This document shows, in pieces, positions 62,812 to 64,000 of a stretch of DNA of 64,000 nt. The notes below the pieces were generated by a model. It did not search any database. It saw nothing but the letters and a program-made list of their open reading frames with translations, and was not told the origin of the DNA. Position 1 is the first letter of the stretch. Each line of letters opens with the position of its first letter. Position numbers and translations under genes: made by a program. The stretch comes from Bacteroidales bacterium. GTDB lineage: Bacteria; Bacteroidota; Bacteroidia; Bacteroidales; Paludibacteraceae. The stretch spans positions 123,745 to 187,744 of the forward strand of contig SFDZ01000003.1 of assembly GCA_004557405.1 (NCBI GenBank), written 5' to 3'.

Positions 62812-63501
62812 TTAACGGTGTTTCAACTCCTCTACCGAACTGATGAGTCCGTCCTTGAAATTGATGATACGATGTGTCTGTTCGGCCACCTCGCGGGCGT
62901 GCGTTACTATCACCATGGTGATTTTTTCGTCGGCATTGACCTGCCGCAAAATGTCCATAACCTCCTGCGAGGTGGTGCTGTCGAGTGCGCCGGTGGGCTC
63001 GTCGGCCAAAATGAGGCGCGGTTTGGCAATGATGGCGCGCGCTATGGCCACACGCTGTTTTTGTCCGCCCGACAACTCGTTTGGCAGATGATTTGCCCAC
63101 TCCTTCAGCCCTAAACGGTCTAAATAGTCCAATGCCAAGGCGTTACGGCGTTTGCGCGACACACCCTGATAATAGAGCGGCAACGCCACATTTTCGAGTG
63201 CCGTCTTGAAATTTATCAGGTTAAACGACTGAAACACAAACCCTAACATGCGATTACGCACTTTGGCAGCCGCCGTTTCCGACAGATTGTTTATCAAACG
63301 CCCATCGAGATAATAGGCTCCTTCGTCGTAATTGTCGAGAATGCCAATGATGTTGAGCAACGTCGATTTGCCCGAACCCGAGGCTCCCATAATCGACACA
63401 AAATCGCCATCGGCTACGTCGAGATTCACACCTTTGAGCACATGCAACGCATTGGGTGTGCCCAAATTGTAGGTTTTGTGTATATTTTCAAGATGTAACA
63501 T
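62812..63501 (-). CDS. MacB/LolD-type ABC ATPase of the efflux operon
   Basis: The ATG at 63501 (MLHLENIHKTY) gives 229 residues; the earlier in-frame start at 63555 overlaps the promoter. Walker A (GASGSGKSTLL), Q-loop FVFQSFNLI, signature LSGGQKQRVAIARA, Walker B LILADEPTGALD and the H-loop VTHARE are complete. It should power the two MacB-type permeases encoded downstream. It heads the five-gene operon, which reads ATPase, permease, permease, adaptor, outer-membrane channel. A Bacteroidota promoter and a long inverted repeat lie 59-105 bases upstream. Confidence 0.94.
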   Translation of the reverse strand: MLHLENIHKTYNLGTPNALHVLKGVNLDVADGDFVSIMGASGSGKSTLLNIIGILDNYDEGAYYLDGRLINNLSETAAAKVRNRMLGFVFQSFNLINFKTALENVALPLYYQGVSRKRRNALALDYLDRLGLKEWANHLPNELSGGQKQRVAIARAIIAKPRLILADEPTGALDSTTSQEVMDILRQVNADEKITMVIVTHAREVAEQTHRIINFKDGLISSVEELKHR

Positions 63502-63559
63502 ACTACCTCGATTTTTATGTTTGCATACGCAACGCCCAAAAGCGCCACAATTCACGCCA

Positions 63560-63590
63560 CAAAATTACGTAATTTTAGTATTATGTACAA
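63560..63590 (-). promoter_or_regulatory. Promoter of the efflux operon
   Basis: Minus-strand TTG (63588-63590), a 20-base spacer and TAATTTTG (63560-63567). The -33 box lies in the centre of the adjacent inverted repeat. Confidence 0.78.
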
Positions 63591-63606
63591 GCATAGTACT
63601 AAAATT
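63571..63606. promoter_or_regulatory. Inverted repeat (operator candidate) over the efflux promoter
   Basis: Two 15-bp arms, AATTTTAGTATTATG and CATAGTACTAAAATT, match at 14 of 15 positions around a 6-base spacer (TACAAG). The repeat covers the -33 box and most of the promoter spacer, which is a typical site for a dimeric repressor. No regulator gene lies next to it in the window. Confidence 0.7.
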
Positions 63607-63733
63607 TTTCAATATTTTTCATAATGTATTGATTATCAATAATATAAAAACATACTTATTGGCGCACACCGAAACACAATATGCTGTCGGCGGCGCTACA
63701 TCTGCGCCAACCACCAACCTCTCAAACTTTGAA

Positions 63734-63805
63734 CCATACACCCCCTTTAGGGGGTTGGGGGGTAGTTAAGAACATAAATTTTACCCCTAAATCCCCTAAA
63801 GGGGA
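63734..63805. repeat. Dispersed CCCCTAAAGGGG-type repeat, copy 2
   Basis: CCCCCTTTAGGGGG, then TACCCCTAAATCCCCTAAAGG. These are the same blocks as at 47686-47783 but inverted. The surrounding 63607-64000 stretch contains no gene that I can support. Confidence 0.7.
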
Positions 63806-63850
63806 CTTAAAGCCGGTGAGAAAAACTGGCATAGGCTGCGAGCCGAAAAA
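63796..63850 (+). repeat. Dispersed repeat with GGCATAGGCTGCGAGCCGAA core, copy 2
   Basis: This 55-base stretch matches 49554-49607 in order and orientation, with a few substitutions in the middle (GCCGGTGAG against GCCCGCGCG). Confidence 0.85.
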
Positions 63851-63905
63851 AATCTTTCTCTAACAAAAAACGACCTTGGCGGGTGTGTCAAAAATCGAGT
63901 GGAGC

Positions 63906-63959
63906 GTGTCGAAACGCTAAATCACTGTTTGAGCGCAGCGAGTTTGATTTAGCCGACAC
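63906..63959. repeat. Long inverted repeat near the window end
   Basis: GTGTCG/CGACAC (63906-63911 with 63954-63959) encloses GCTAAATCA/TGATTTAGC (63916-63924 with 63945-63953). It could be a terminator stem for a gene beyond the window or part of a mobile repeat. The sequence from 63607 to 64000 holds only these repeats. Confidence 0.65.
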
Positions 63960-64000
63960 CGAAACGACAAATTTTTGGCAACGCAGCCGCCACAGTCTTG

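Noticed and set aside
63860-64000. Tail of a minus-strand gene at the window end
   Set aside because: A frame ending ALPKICRFGVG is open at the edge, but only about 17 codons are visible and the sequence is within a repeat-rich stretch.
1-64000. CRISPR arrays, prophage, integrative elements, replication origin
   Set aside because: No regularly spaced repeats, integrase, relaxase, phage structural gene, dnaA or parAB gene was seen on either strand.

Overview
This window is a chromosomal segment of a Bacteroidota bacterium, most likely of the order Bacteroidales. The evidence is direct: proteins carrying C-terminal type IX secretion (T9SS) sorting domains, a PorZ-like T9SS component, a GT3-type glycogen synthase, a SusA-like amylase, almost no Shine-Dalgarno sites, and repeated use of the Bacteroidota promoter (TTTG, about 20 nt, then TAnnTTTG). 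No ribosomal RNA, CRISPR array, integrase or phage module is visible. One tRNA (Arg, CCT) is present.

Layout. 0-3.4 kb: end of a T9SS-secreted surface protein, a lipoprotein and an OmpA-family protein, closed by a strong terminator. 3.5-6.6 kb: a FecBCD/BtuFCD-type metal-chelate ABC importer. 6.7-10.1 kb: tandem paralogous acyl-CoA ligases. 10.3-18.3 kb (minus strand): TrmH-type methylase, tRNA-Arg, recO-dprA-vanZ, deoC-dtd, and an rnr-SIMPL-redox-protein operon. 18.4-25.4 kb (plus): rdgB, porZ, an acyltransferase, a phosphoethanolamine transferase, a GSCFA protein and a TSCPD protein. 25.5-34.2 kb (minus): glycogen phosphorylase and synthase, then two GH13 amylases. 34.3-39.0 kb: PspC, a broken REP-associated transposase, metG, and divergent prfC. 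39.2-47.6 kb: a 2,076-residue T9SS adhesin and an OmpA-LysM protein. 47.6-49.6 kb: a small accessory island with REP palindromes, a long structured leader, an A+T-rich orphan gene and a FISUMP lipoprotein. 49.6-53.3 kb (minus): HD hydrolase, Na+/Ca2+ antiporter, C-terminal processing protease, dCMP deaminase. 53.5-57.7 kb (plus): a histidine kinase-response regulator-LolC/E-like permease operon and a small winged-helix protein. 57.75-63.5 kb (minus): a five-gene MacAB-TolC-type efflux operon behind a long inverted-repeat operator candidate. The end of the window holds dispersed repeats.

How it fits together. Much of the segment serves the cell envelope: T9SS cargo, OmpA-type anchors, PorZ, lipopolysaccharide-type modification enzymes, lipoprotein handling and efflux. 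A second theme is alpha-glucan metabolism, both storage and surface or periplasmic hydrolysis. The most unusual observations are (1) the 47.8-48.6 kb cassette, with nested inverted repeats in a roughly 360-nt leader ahead of an unrecognised A+T-rich gene; (2) the phosphoethanolamine transferase gene, which sits between two copies of the start of the GSCFA gene and takes both its start and its stop from them; and (3) a REP/RAYT system with a broken transposase that carries a REP-like palindrome inside its own coding region.
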